Origin: Trachythela sp. YZ-2020
Lineage: Eukaryota; Cnidaria; Anthozoa; Malacalcyonacea; Clavulariidae
Assembly: GCA_016169945.1 (NCBI GenBank)
Contig: JADLSH010000231.1
Location: 62,001-126,000 of the forward strand
Direction: 5' to 3'
Length of the DNA: 64,000 bases
Shown: piece by piece, positions 11,158 to 21,699 of the stretch
How the letters are laid out: each line of letters begins with the position of its first letter
Numbering within the stretch: position 1 is the stretch's first letter
Position numbers and translations under genes: made by a program
The notes under the pieces: model-generated
Told to the model about the DNA's origin: nothing
The model's input: only the letters and a program-made list of their open reading frames with translations
The model's database searches: none

Positions 11158-13380
11158 CTTCCTTGTCATTTATATAATCTGCAAACTCGCAGTCTTTAAA
11201 TATTTTGTCATAATCATATTCTCGACAGCAAATGTCAAATAATAATGCTCGGGAAGCAAAAATAAGTGCATTTCTACAATCCTTCCCGTTGAATATCCAG
11301 TGCTGAAGGCAAGTTGGTAAGTCAGTTATAATGACTGATTTCTCTCTGGTTCATCGACATACTTATAGTTATACTATATATTGATAATTTGATATAATGA
11401 TAATGTCTTGTTGCTAGACTCGCTACACGGCACGTGTACGAATCTCGCAGTCTCCTCGCGGCCACGCACTTGATAGTGCGCACGTGTATTTGTGATTGCA
11501 CAAAAAATCGCGTGTTCCGGGGGAAAGTTCGCCAATTTAATGTCAATTTAATGTCAATTCAACGTCTTCAACAAACGTTTCAAGTTCAATATAAAGACTC
11601 AAATTCAGCATAGTTTGTGTAAAGTCGCCATAAGATCAAAAGAATATTTAAAGAAAAATGTGAAGTCCTGTCTTGAAGCACTAAATCACTAAATGTTAAA
11701 GAATTTAAAAAGAAACATAAATTGTATACACCCCCCGGAAAGTTTACACTATGATTGAATGAATGAATGAATGAATGACTGACTCGTTTGAATTTTCGCC
11801 ACTCACACACTAAAAACCTACAAAGGATCAATACATGCATAAAACCCCCCTTTGCCTTAAAATTCAGTTTTAGGGTTTAAAGGGTTAGCATTAGGAAAAG
11901 GGTTAGCACTATGATTATAATTACAATCCCAACCATAAACCTAATCATAATTTTTAAGGCAAATGGTGTTTTACAGTAAACATGAATTGATCCCCCATGT
12001 TGATACAAATGTTGAGTGGCTAATATAATAATTATGACCTGTAAACAAGTTGCACTGGCATAATATATTCCAACTTACCTATAATCTTCCAAATCATGTT
12101 GTAAGGCTTCTGGTTCTTTATCAACATTTAAAATGGCAATGGCTGACTGAGAAACATTATGTTGACTACAAAATCATCAAAGAAATTCATAATGCATTAT
12201 ACAGTTTACAGTTTCTAATAATAGATCAGGTCATTAGGGTTACAAGGATACCAATACTGTAAATATACTGGCTTGCATTGATCTACCAATTAATATGCAA
12301 ACAATTCCCTGCTATGTCAGTCTTTGAGTTGGATAATGTAAAATGGCGCGCTCGGGTAGTTTGTATGTACCAATATACCTGAAACAGGCACCTGCTTGGG
12401 TTTGGATTTGGCTAAACTGAACTGACTAAACCAAAGGATTAAAATATGATTTACTATTCAAGCCAAAGCTGACAAAGTTTGTATTTAAAAAAATCAATTT
12501 AATATGAACAGACACAGTACCTGATTTCTTCCTCTGAACCACTATGGTCAGTGCCAGTTGAATCTCCTTCGTCATCCGTGAACAATGAAGCATTCATCTT
12601 CGTGTGCGTCTCAGATCTAAAACTATGTGTCCGAATACAAATATAATTTATAAAATATCTCCTCTGGCTATAACAATTTCACCGCTAATGCCTAATGTAT
12701 GTTAGCACTATGTATAAACAAGCTTACCATTCTTGGAGAGATATTTCAGGTTCCAAAGTGCCAACCATTTCCACATCTTGGTCTATTGACTCTATTCGTA
12801 TCTGCCGTGCTTCGCTGACGATGGGAGATTCCATTATAGCCGGTGTCATCCTTACATGACGTTTGTGGACCTAAAAATATATTGCGATTTACCATTTATT
12901 CATGCCGTACAATATTGCGGGTCATCGGTAAATATATAAATTTGCATATACTGTAGGTATGTAAATTCGTTTTACTATCTTGCCTTCAATGTCGCGGCCT
13001 TCGGCTTCGCTTGCTTCAGAGGGTTTCGCATGTGTGCGTCGTTGTGAATGCTTCGGAATATCAAGATCTGACCTAAAATTAAGTTGCGCATATTTATATT
13101 GGCAATGGCGAACAAGAAACCACACATATTACTGGAATAATAATCACCTTCTACGGTATTCCAATGAAAGCAAGTGAGCAGCGAACTCGCTGTCGTTGCA
13201 TGACCCAAATCCAGCTTCGATTTTCCCAGCTTTCCATGTCCCAAATATAGTCAACGATAGATAAATACGTTTGTGCTTACTATTCCAAAGTTTCTGTGCC
13301 ATAACTGAGCTCTCATATTTCGTTTTTCGACCTGCATTGTTGCGTTTTCCACCGTGCGCTTCGCCGGATTTGGCCGCCAT
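11158..13380 (-). CDS. Uncharacterised multi-exon gene, N-terminal exons and one 3' exon
   Basis: I do not recognise the product. The proposed ATG is at 13378-13380. Exon 1 (13148-13380) encodes a basic N-terminus (MAAKSGEAHGGKRNNAGRK) followed by KRIYLSLTIFGTWKA and FGSCNDSEFAAHLLSLE. The latter resembles a DNA-binding-like segment of invertebrate proteins from memory, but I cannot name it. A 75-bp intron leads to exon 2 (12976-13072; serine- and glutamate-rich, SEASEAEGRD), which joins in frame and ends in phase 0. Exon 3 (12728-12870) continues in frame (ESPIVSEARQIRIESIDQD). Exon 4 (12521-12616) is acidic (DDEGDSTGTDHSGSEEE) and fits the phase, but the junction codon with exon 3 would be TGA. 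Without splicing, exon 3 also reads into TAA. Another exon with good signals is 11158-11302 (HWIFNGKDCRNALIFASR, then CCREYDYDKIFKDC). Possible exons at 12379-12425 and 12079-12146 have splice signals but do not share one reading frame. The gene may be real or a captured or transposon-linked relic. Confidence 0.5.
11808..12078. other. Intronic or intergenic, no exon supported
   Basis: If the 11158-11302 exon belongs to the gene starting at 13380, this is intron. No domain, RNA or repeat structure stands out apart from a TAGGGTTTAAAGGGTTAG-like run near 11870. Confidence 0.35.
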
Positions 13381-13498
13381 ATTGGAATGACAAACTTGAA
13401 AAAATAAGGCTGTAGAATTTCAAGTTTGCTATGCGCAGAAGAGATGCGCAAACGGTGACACTGCACTGTATAATTAAGTATACATTTACACTGCTTAA

Positions 13499-14025
13499 AG
13501 GGATATGGCAATAAAAATTTAATTTGTCTCATTTGAAAGAACTTTCAAAATTATATATAAATCTCCCTTACTTATTTTTCGTATCTTGCTTAGTTCTTGA
13601 GATATTTTGACGGAAATAATCATAAATCAGTGAGCTGTCCGCCATCTCGGATTTTTGTGGATATGCATGTTACGTCACAAGCAGGGTCACGCAAGTATTT
13701 TACCCAGAAAGCCAATGGTCATCATGAGCCCAAAATTATACTTTGGTCACCATTTCAAATAACAAATTGACTGACAACTTTTAAACATCTACTAATTGTT
13801 ATTTGGTCACCTACGAGTAGTTTTATATGGCGAACCCTGCTTGTGACATCACTGAAACCACCGTTAATGAGAAAACAAATAATACAAGATGGCGGACAGC
13901 TCATTGCTTTAAGTCAAAATATTTCAAGAACTAAGCAAAATACGAAAAATCGATAAGGGAGATTTATATGTAATTTTACAAGTTCTTTCGAATGAGATAA
14001 ACTAAATTTTTATTGCCATATCCCT
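13499..14025. mobile_element. TTAA-flanked MITE with ~210-bp inverted arms
   Basis: The termini are AGGGATATGGCAATAAAAAT and its reverse complement, with TTAA on both outer sides (13495-13498 and 14026-14029). The arms stay complementary for about 210 bp, including a shared AAGATGGCGGACAGCTCA-like segment. The 527-bp element has no coding capacity and sits about 115 bp upstream of the ATG of the 13.4-kb gene. A piggyBac-type nonautonomous element is the best reading. Confidence 0.75.
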
Positions 14026-14337
14026 TTAAGAGTTAGCATATTTAGCACGGAACGCTAGCATGGTGTGGAGCTACACTATGATATTGTAATGTTACACTCA
14101 ACACCTTTTTGGTGTTGGGGCGACACTGCGAGATTTTCAGTGCATTTTTTATATCGAAGTTTACTACTTATCAATTTTGTTCCACATTTGTAAATGTATT
14201 AAAACATCAACTCCTTAGTTGCCATACTCGATTTTCTTACTTTCAGGAAATATTACGTCATTATAAGCTACATAGGTGAACATTATTGCTAGCTAATTGT
14301 AAGCACGTGGCTAATTGGTGCCACCCGCTAAAGGCGG

Positions 14338-14437
14338 ATCCCGGAGTGCAGATACAAATGGCCAAACTTGTCACCAATGTTAATTATCCCATACATACCA
14401 ACACATTCGCCTAGATCGTCTGTACATTCATCTATAT
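14338..14437 (-). pseudogene. Possible decayed EGF-like exon
   Basis: The minus strand begins DIDECTDDLGECVG, matching the start of a calcium-binding EGF domain, then loses the expected cysteines. This could be a broken relative of the EGF exons at 35-64 kb, which lie on the same strand. Only the first motif is convincing. Confidence 0.35.
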
Positions 14438-14439
14438 CG

Positions 14440-14765
14440 TCTACACAAAGAAAACGCGAGAATTGGACGCACGAATTGGGAACGACGAAATGGGGTAGGA
14501 GACATTGCAACGGTGCAGAAAGCAAGGCTTGGATGGTCTAGACATGTGGTATGGATATTCCGTTAAAGACATGGAGTTGAAAAAAAAAATTTTAAATAAA
14601 CTTGGGGGACGCAGGAAGACATGAATGGACAGAGATGGGAATATTGTGATAGATCTTTGGGATTTTGCTGAAGGACAAGACGAGGAAAGAGGAAATGGAA
14701 TGATAATCTAAAACAATTTGTCGAATGGAATAGATTGTGGTAAAAATTGCAGTGGGAGGGTGGTC
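14440..14765 (+). pseudogene. LINE reverse-transcriptase C-terminal relic
   Basis: Translated fragments in the plus strand read ARLGWSRHVV, then LNKLGGRRKT and MDRDGN. This resembles the C-terminal region of non-LTR retrotransposon polyproteins (LGWFGHV ... GRRxxGRPxxxW). Stops and frameshifts are present. It abuts the 6-bp target duplication of the large palindromic element, which therefore inserted next to an older LINE fragment. Confidence 0.5.
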
Positions 14766-14824
14766 GAACACTTTAAAATCTATTTTATATTGGTCAGTAG
14801 TAATATACAGGCCGTTCGAGCCCC

Positions 14825-14885
14825 TTTTTGTGGTGGTGGTGGGTGGTGGTGGGTGGTGATGGGGTGGTGATGGGGTGGTAGTGTT
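14825..14885 (+). repeat. TGG-rich terminal tract of palindromic element, left
   Basis: Runs of GGTGG, GGGTGG and GGGG occupy about 60 bp near the terminus. Four or more closely spaced G-runs on one strand are compatible with a G-quadruplex. The inverted counterpart is CCACC-rich DNA near 19615-19690. Confidence 0.8.
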
Positions 14886-15530
14886 TCAATAATTTTTCTG
14901 AGTTCAACATATTTTGTGTGCAGAAATATGGCTTTGTTGTCGCGAGATTTATAAACTTCTTATTAGTAATAAATTCGTATCTAGTGAAGTGTTTCTTACA
15001 ACCAATATAGCGACGCTTAACCTAGTAAACTATTATTGCCTAATACGAAGTAATAACAAGGGGAAATATTGCTTTTCAAATCGAGAAGGTCTTAAAGTTC
15101 ATAGGCATAGTAAGCGTTGCTAAGGTCTTATACAGGAATACAAATATATGTTTGCCAAGCGAATGTATACACATAGTTTTTATAGGGGTTTAAACCTTAC
15201 AAAGTTTAAAGCGTTTTAGATGTAGCAGAGTGTAAAAAGCAGTGATTTTTAAGCGAGCTTTGCAGGCGCATACAAACATTGTATATAAACATTTAGCGGT
15301 GGCTGTTCGTTGTTTGGTATTTACGGGAAATTAAGATTTTCTAGCTTAAAAATTTGAATAAATTGAGAATATATAATTATAGGACGGGAAAATATTGCAC
15401 AATGTACATACAGCACGCACAGAATTAATTTTTTTAAACATTTATTGCTTAAAATTTATTTTACAACGTTAATAAAGTCTACTTTTAAGAACATATCGTT
15501 TAGGTGTCTTTTGTATCTTTAAAGAGCTCT

Positions 15531-16721
15531 CATATTCTTGTCTGTCTTATGTGATAATCCTGTAATATCCTCAGCTTTCATCGGAATATATTTTGATCTC
15601 TCGTGAAGTAGTCTTTGTTCGTAACATTCTCGTTGCTCTGGAGTCATCATTGCTACATCTTTAGGTCTCCAAACTGAAGAGTCTTTCCAATTGTGGAAAA
15701 AGTTGTGTTTGAGTTTGAGCCATTCTTCTTCTGTTAGTGGTGGCGTAAGAAATCAAGGTTTAGGAGTGGCAGGCACAGGTGGTGTTATCTCAATAGGTTT
15801 AAGAGCGGTTGCTAGTACAACAATATCTGGGGTTTCAACAATTGCAGGACGGTGGACTGGAAAATCCATCTTGTTTTTAAAAGTTAGAAATCGATTTAGT
15901 TGGTCAGAATAAAGCATGCTTTCCTCAACCGCGGTAAGCTGTCGTGCTTCAATAATCTCTTGCATTCGCTGCTCGGTGTTATACATTGCATTCACAAGGG
16001 GTGGTTGATGATAGGACTGTTTCCGCACATATTCGACTGAGGCCTCAGCTTCGCCTGGCAGTACATTTGTTTTCAGTCGTTGATGATCATCCGTTGTAGG
16101 TTTTAAATCCAACATCAAATACCCATGAGGACGACTCGTCGCTTCTTCATAACTACTCATAAACTCTTGCACCCGACCTGGGTTAAGAGATTTGTTGCTT
16201 ATCTCTTGGTGACTTAAACAACACGTTATAATGGACGCTGAGACTAATATTTCCCATCTCAAATTGCGTTGAGACACATCTAGGTAATCTGCTTTGTCGA
16301 TATCTTCACGTATTCCTTCATTTAATTCTATTACAGGCATCGTTCTCATTATATAAAAATAGAATGGCTGCCATTGATCATAACACCAGATGATACGTTG
16401 AGGAGCTGGACTTATAGTTTTCTGGGCATTTTCCAATAGAGTCTTCACCCATACATTCTTGCCACTTTGTGTACATCCTGCTACGATACACGTAAAGGGG
16501 TGTTCCAGAACTGTAGTAAATTTGGCAAGGAAAGTATTTAGTTTTCGTCCATCCATACGCTCATCATGAAAGGTTATTTTGTGACGTGTACGAATACTTG
16601 ATGTTGAGAATGACTTTCCACAAACCTCACAAGGATAAGACATGTTTACCCTACTGTCATAAAACGGCAAATAAATTGATTCGTAATGTATCTCACTATT
16701 TATCCGATCGCTTACATTCAA
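15531..16721 (-). pseudogene. Packaging ATPase (A32/FtsK-HerA type), left copy, broken
   Basis: The open part spans 15753-16721 (322 residues). It starts with a C2H2 zinc finger (CEVC, then HKITFH, about residues 33-54), followed by the ATPase. The Walker A segment is GCTQSGKN at about residue 82, with Asn where Ser/Thr normally contacts the Mg-ATP. A deletion of about 114 bp relative to the right copy removes the Walker B region (QRNLRWEIL replaces QRNLIVLDD). A second small deletion precedes NPGRVQEF. The C-terminal ATPase part (GYLMLDLKPTTDD) and a proline-rich tail follow. A stop truncates the last roughly 75 codons, whose relic extends to about 15531. In Polintons and adintoviruses this family drives genome packaging into capsids. 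The copy is read outward from the centre of the palindrome and is not functional. Confidence 0.75.
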
Positions 16722-16734
16722 ATATTCAATGATT

Positions 16735-16945
16735 TAATCTTAGGATTAAATGACTCAACCTTAGGATTGAATGATTCAATCTTAGGATTCAATTATTCAC
16801 TCTTAGGATTCAATTATTCAATCTTTGGATTCAATTGTTCAATCTTAGGATTCAATGATTCACTCTTAGCATTCAATGATTCAATCATAGGATTCAATGA
16901 TCCAATCTTAGGATTCAATGATTCTATCTTAGGATTCCAATGATT
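16735..16945. repeat. 21-bp minisatellite, left arm
   Basis: About ten units of the type TTCAATGATTCAATCTTAGGA, just upstream of the left ATPase copy. The inverted equivalent is at about 17377-17625. Units vary at the CACTC/CAATC positions. Translation as a repeated GFNDSILGFN peptide is incidental. Confidence 0.9.
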
Positions 16946-17376
16946 CAATCTCTAATCCTAACTCTCTAACTCTCTAGCCCTCTCTCTAACTCTAACTCTC
17001 TAACTCTCTAACTCTCTAACTCTAACCCGTTCTCTAACCCAAGTACTTTCTCTAACTCTAACCCCATCCCTATCCTTCTCTCTAAACCTAACTCTAATAC
17101 TAATACCACGACTAGCTGTAAGAACAATTTAAAATAACTAATGCATTAAGGAAATTCAATTTAAAAATCCTTAACTGATTTTAAGAATGTCCCTTTGATG
17201 CGAGAGGTATTTTAAACTGTTCTTAGAGCTAGACGTGGTGTTAGTGTTAAGGTTAGAGAGAGGGATAGGGATAAAGTAATGGTTAGAGAGAGGGCTAGGG
17301 TTGGAGTTCGAGAACGGGTTAAAGTTACAGCGAGGGTTAAAGAGAGTTAGAGCGAGGGTCAAAAAGTTAGGGTTAG
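16946..17376. repeat. Telomere-like TAACTC/TAACCC repeats around the palindrome centre
   Basis: The left side (16946-17100) is CTCTAACTCTAAC and CTAACCC-rich. The right side (about 17235-17376) is the complementary GGTTAGAG/AGGGTTA-rich sequence. Between them lies a loop of about 75 bp. The units are related to animal telomeric TTAGGG but irregular, so a true telomere origin is inference. Confidence 0.7.
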
Positions 17377-17625
17377 AGATTGAATAATCGAATCCCAAGA
17401 TTGAATATTGAATCCTAAGATTGAATCATTGAATCCTAAGAGTGAATCATTGAATCCTAAGATTTAATCATTGAATCTTAAGATTGAATCATTGAATCCT
17501 GGGATTGAATAATTGAATCCTAGGAGTGAATAATTGAATCCTAAGATTGAATAATTGAATCCTAAGATTGAATCATTGAATCCTAAGAGTGAATAATTGA
17601 ATCCTAAAATTGAATCATTGAATAT
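17377..17625. repeat. 21-bp minisatellite, right arm
   Basis: About twelve units of TTGAATCCTAAGATTGAATCA and variants, the inverted counterpart of the left-arm array. It ends directly before the ATPase right copy. Being slightly longer than the left array, it shows that the two arms have changed copy number independently. Confidence 0.9.
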
Positions 17626-18964
17626 TTGAACGTAAGCAATCAGATAAATAGTGAGATACATTACGAATCAATTTATTTGCCGTTTGATGATAGTAGGGTA
17701 AACATGTCTTATCCTTGTGAGGCATGTGGAAAGTCATTCTCAACATCAAGTAATGGTACACGTCACAAAAGAACCTTTCATGATGGGCGTATGGATGGAC
17801 GAAAACTGAAAAACTGAATGTCCTTGACAAATCTACTACATTTCTGGAACACCCCCTTACGTGTATCGTAGCAAGATGTACACAAAATGGCAAGACTGTA
17901 TGGGTGGAAAGTCTGTTGGAGAATGCCCAGAAAACAATAAGTCCACCTCCTCAGCGTATCATCTGGTGTTATGGTCAATGGCAGCCATCCTATTTTGATA
18001 TGATGAGAACAATACCTAGAATAGAATTCAAAGATGGAATACCTGAAAATATCGACAAAGCAGATTACCTAGATGTGTCTCAACGTAATTTGATCGTTCT
18101 AGATGATCTTATTGCACAATATGGCAAGGACAAACGTGTAGCTGATCGTTTCATAAAAGGGAGTCATCACAGAAATTTGTCCGTCATCTACATTGTCAAA
18201 ATATTTCATCAGGAAAGAGATGAGAAATATTAGTCGTGTTGTTTAAGTCACCAAGAGATAAGCAACAAATCTCTACGCTTGCACGACAAATTAACCCAGG
18301 CAGAGTGCAAGAGTTTATGAGTAGTTATGAAGGAGCTACGAGTCGTCCTTTTGGGTATTTGATGTTGGATTTAAAACCTACAACGGATGATCAACAACGA
18401 CTGAAAACAAATGTACTGCCAGGCGAAGCTGAGGCTTCAGTCGAATATGTGCGGAAACATTCCTATCATCAACCACCCCTTGTAAATGCAATGTATAACA
18501 CCGAGCAGCGAATGCAAGAGATTATTGAAGCACGACAGCTTACCGCGGTTGAGAAAAGCATGCTTTATTCTGACCATCTAAATCGATTTCTAACTTTTAA
18601 AAACAAGATCGATTTTCCGGTCCACCGTCCTGCAATTGTTGAAATCCAAGATATTGTTGAATCACCAAACCCTCCTAAACCTGACGAAATAACACCACCT
18701 GTGCCTGCCACTCCTAAACCTGGCTTTCTTACACCACCACCAACAGAAGAACGGCCCAAACTCAAACACAACGTTTTCCACAATTGGAAAGACTCTTCAG
18801 ATTGGAGACCTAAAGATTTAGCAATGATGACTCCAGAGCAACGAGAAGGTTACGAACAAAGACTACTTCACGAGAGACTAAAATATATTCCTGTGAAAGA
18901 TGAGGATATTGCAAGATTATCACCCGAAGACAGACAAGAATATGATAACTCTTTAAAGAAATAA
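17626..18964 (+). pseudogene. Packaging ATPase (A32/FtsK-HerA type), right copy, frameshifted
   Basis: Three open pieces cover one ancestral gene. 17626-17817 holds the zinc finger (CEAC, then HKRTFH). About 17845-18233 holds Walker A (RCTQNGKT, first Gly replaced by Arg) and an intact Walker B (LIVLDD). 18236-18964 holds the C-terminal ATPase region (INPGRVQEFMSSYE, then YLMLDLKPTTDD) plus a proline-rich linker and an acidic tail ending at a stop. The breaks are one frameshift near 17815 and one near 18215. Unlike the left copy it keeps Walker B and the full C-terminus but loses the first Walker A glycine. Neither copy is complete. The family packages DNA in Polinton-like viruses. Confidence 0.8.
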
Positions 18965-19614
18965 AAGGCACCTAAATGATAATTAGCTCTTAAAAGTAGA
19001 CCTTATTAACGTTGTAAAATAAATTTTAAGCAATAAATGTTTAAAAATTAATTCTGTGTGTCCTGTAAGTACATTGAACAATATTTTCCCTTCCTATCAT
19101 TATATATTCTGAATTTATTCCATTTTTAAGCTAGAAACTCTTAATTACTCGTAATTACCTGACAACGAACAGCAACCGCTAAATGTTTATATACAATGTT
19201 TGTATACGCCTGTAAAGATCGCTTAAAAATCACTGCTTTTTACACTCTGCTACATCTAAGACGCCTGAAACTTTGTAAGGTTTAAACCCTTATAAAAACT
19301 ATGTGTATGCATTCGCTTTGCAAACATATATTTGTATTCCTGTATAAGACCTTAGCAACGCTTGCTGTGCCGATAAACATTAAGGTCTTCTCGTTTTGGA
19401 AAGCAATATTTCTGCTTGTTATTACTTCGTATTAGGCAATAATAGTTTACTAGGTTAAGCGTCGCTATATTGGTAGTAAGAAACACTTCACTAGATACGA
19501 ATTTATTACTAATAAGTTTATAAATCTCGCGACAAATTGTTCGCCCAAACTTGTCTGGTCTTGTTCTGTGACAGCATTGCTTACATGAGTGACGTCATGC
19601 ATACATAATGAGTT

Positions 19615-19690
19615 CCACCACCACACACGACCACTCAACACCACCAACCACCACCACCACCACACACCTCCACCCACAACCACAAAAAAG
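19615..19690 (-). repeat. TGG-rich terminal tract of palindromic element, right
   Basis: CCACC/CCACCACC runs on the plus strand, the inverted partner of 14825-14885. It is less regular than the left tract. Confidence 0.8.
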
Positions 19691-19724
19691 CGGCTCGAAC
19701 GAACTGTATATTACTACTTTGGTC

Positions 19725-20325
19725 CAAAAATTTCCAGTAACTCGCCGACTATATTGACCCCTATCCAGTTTCCCGCCCTCAGACGTAAAATTGATACGCG
19801 CATAGGAAAATACTAGAAATACATGTATGCAGCAACACCTAGCACTTTTTACTAACATTAGTTCAAAAATATTATTATCATCATATTCATACACATGAAA
19901 TATCAGTTGTTAAACGTTTGAGTGAGGTATGTGCATGCGCAATCAGTGGTTGCCATGGTGACATATAACATTATAGATTGTGCCAAAAATGGAAAAAAAG
20001 AAGATTAATACTTTGAACTATAGAATTGGAATTATATATTACCGGTTTAGCTATTTTAATAGCCATTCAATATGCTTCAATTTATGGCGAAATTCAGCAT
20101 GCTGCGCTTTGTAAAACGTTTCGAAATATGTTCATGAAACTCCAGTCTCCACTGTTGGTAAATCCCTTTCAGCTATAGTCGAGAAACTGTGAAATATTTT
20201 CATCACAAACGTCTTAGTTTGCTCAAACCACATTGTATCGTTACCAAGGACTATTAATTAAAAACACGATATAAAAAAACAAAAACCGATGGCTGAAGTG
20301 CTGAAATGAACAATGACAGCAATTA
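19725..20325. other. Non-coding spacer
   Basis: No gene, RNA or repeat boundary is visible between the palindromic element and the TA-flanked element that starts at 20326. Confidence 0.4.
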
Positions 20326-20814
20326 CACTGCAAAAAATGCACTTTTCGCTTTGAGTTATTTTAACACACAATGTTCGAGTAAGACGTGTGAGTGAACGTG
20401 TCAGTTTACTCAATACTTGCGTGAATTGAGTACAAACAACTACATACGCAAATAGTTTGAGAAAATTTACTCAAACTGATATAAGTGTGTCTAACAGTTA
20501 CTCAGAAACTCATTGGCTTTGAGTAATGTCTATATTGCACTCCAATGACCAGTAAAAATCGTGAATTTTAGCAAAATGTTTACGCTCCCATTGAGTAGAA
20601 GAAAAGAGCATATTAATACAAACCGAGACATGAAAATTATAATCGGGAGATGCAGTTTAATAACAACTACTGATGTAGTAAAGACGCTATATTTCTGCAG
20701 ATGAAGCCGTTTCAACGGTTTCATTGACACACAGACGGCAACGCCATTACTCATTAGGCATCACCGATACACTTTGTCGTCAATTCTTAGGCCCCGTTTA
20801 CACTGTACCGGATC

Positions 20815-21540
20815 CGCATGTACAGTAGACTATCAATAATACTTCATGAAGTTCCATTGTATATTTGGTCTGGCTCAAGAACTCAAATGATTGAGAATAA
20901 TACATTGACATATGCCTCTGGTACCTTTTTCCGTCACCCCTTTTTGGTGGCTTACCAACATTAGCCGCCTGCATGATACTGGGGATGTGCATAAATACAT
21001 ATGGTATCATTAAATCATTTGGAGAAATATATTCTCATATACAGTACAGAACTTATAAAGATAGAATTGCGCAAGGCAGGATCTATACAGTATCTGCTAA
21101 AACTAACATTGTACATTTACAGTAGATTTAATGAATAATACTTCACGAAGTTCCATTGTATATTTGGTCTGGCTCAAGAACTCAAATAATTGAGAATGAC
21201 ACATTAACAGATGTATTTATGCATTTCCACTCGGAGTTGTTGTGCAAGGTAGCATCTGGCGCCTTTCGCCGGCACCCCTTTTTGGTGGCTTTCCAACATT
21301 AGACGCCTGATATTGGCGATGTGCATAAATACATATGGTATCATTAAATCATTTGGAGAAATATGTTCTCATATACAGTACTTATATAGATAGAATTGTG
21401 CAAGACAGTTATACATTTGCATGAGACTATTTTGTTAATGATATCAATAAATACATTATTATATATGTGCCTAAATACATATATGGTATCATAATAGTTT
21501 ATAGAATCATTTGGAGAAATTAGTTCTGATATACTTAGTA
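20815..21540. repeat. Tandem ~300-bp duplication, 2.3 copies
   Basis: The segment with AATACTTCATGAAGTTCCAT, CCCCTTTTTGGTGGCTT and CATAAATACATATGGTATCA occurs at about 20815-21080 and again at 21112-21410. A third partial copy lies at about 21465-21540. The copies differ by substitutions and a 45-bp insertion in the second. Confidence 0.85.
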
Positions 21541-21607
21541 ATAAACTCATCAATTTATTTTTTGTTTTTCTTATGTCACAACTGTATCATGAGTACATCT
21601 AATCAAA

Positions 21608-21699
21608 ATGTATGAACTTGATGAACTTGCTCCTGACGTGAAAGAAAACTGTAAGGAACGAAACTTTAAGGACGACGAACGGAACTTCCACTTGTCTCG
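21608..21699 (+). CDS. Weak candidate exon inside TA-flanked element
   Basis: ATG at 21608 opens an acidic/basic peptide (MYELDELAPDVKENC, ending ERNFHLSR) that stops exactly at a consensus donor, GGTACGT. A possible downstream exon with a good polypyrimidine acceptor begins at about 22250 but is not in a matching phase. This may be a relic of an element-encoded protein or chance. Confidence 0.25.

Larger units (their letters stand above)
9197..11807. repeat. Duplicated block, copy 1 (partner 31182-32588)
   Basis: From the motif AAAGAGTAAAGAGTAGTTAC onward, this block matches 31182-32588 in the same orientation with scattered substitutions and small indels. The match ends at a shared GAATGAATGAATGA run and TTTGAATTTTCGCCACTC. 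Copy 1 carries an extra 1.18 kb (9781-10961) absent from copy 2. The block includes one plausible exon at 11158-11302. The two copies are 21 kb apart, so this is a dispersed segmental duplication or an unclassified long element. Confidence 0.8.
14796..19718. mobile_element. Palindromic Polinton-type element with 6-bp target duplication
   Basis: A 4,923-bp element that is one large inverted repeat: left arm about 14796-17135, right arm about 17210-19718, roughly 75 bp of unpaired centre. Both ends are the perfect 15-mer AGTAGTAATATACAG in inverted orientation. The same 6 bp, TTGGTC, flank it on both sides (14790-14795 and 19719-19724). A 6-bp duplication and a 5'-AG terminus are known hallmarks of Polintons/Mavericks. 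From each end inward the arms carry a TGG-rich tract, about 600 bp of non-coding DNA, a zinc-finger plus packaging-ATPase gene read outward, a 21-bp minisatellite, and TAACTC/TAACCC-rich DNA at the centre. No polymerase, integrase or capsid gene is present, so it must have depended on a helper. Full-length Polintons are usually 15-20 kb. Arms differ by many point changes and indels, so the palindrome is old and not an assembly join. Confidence 0.8.

Noticed and set aside
16686..17661. Frames of GFNDSILGFNYS repeats on both strands
   Set aside because: They are explained by the 21-bp minisatellite in the palindrome arms.
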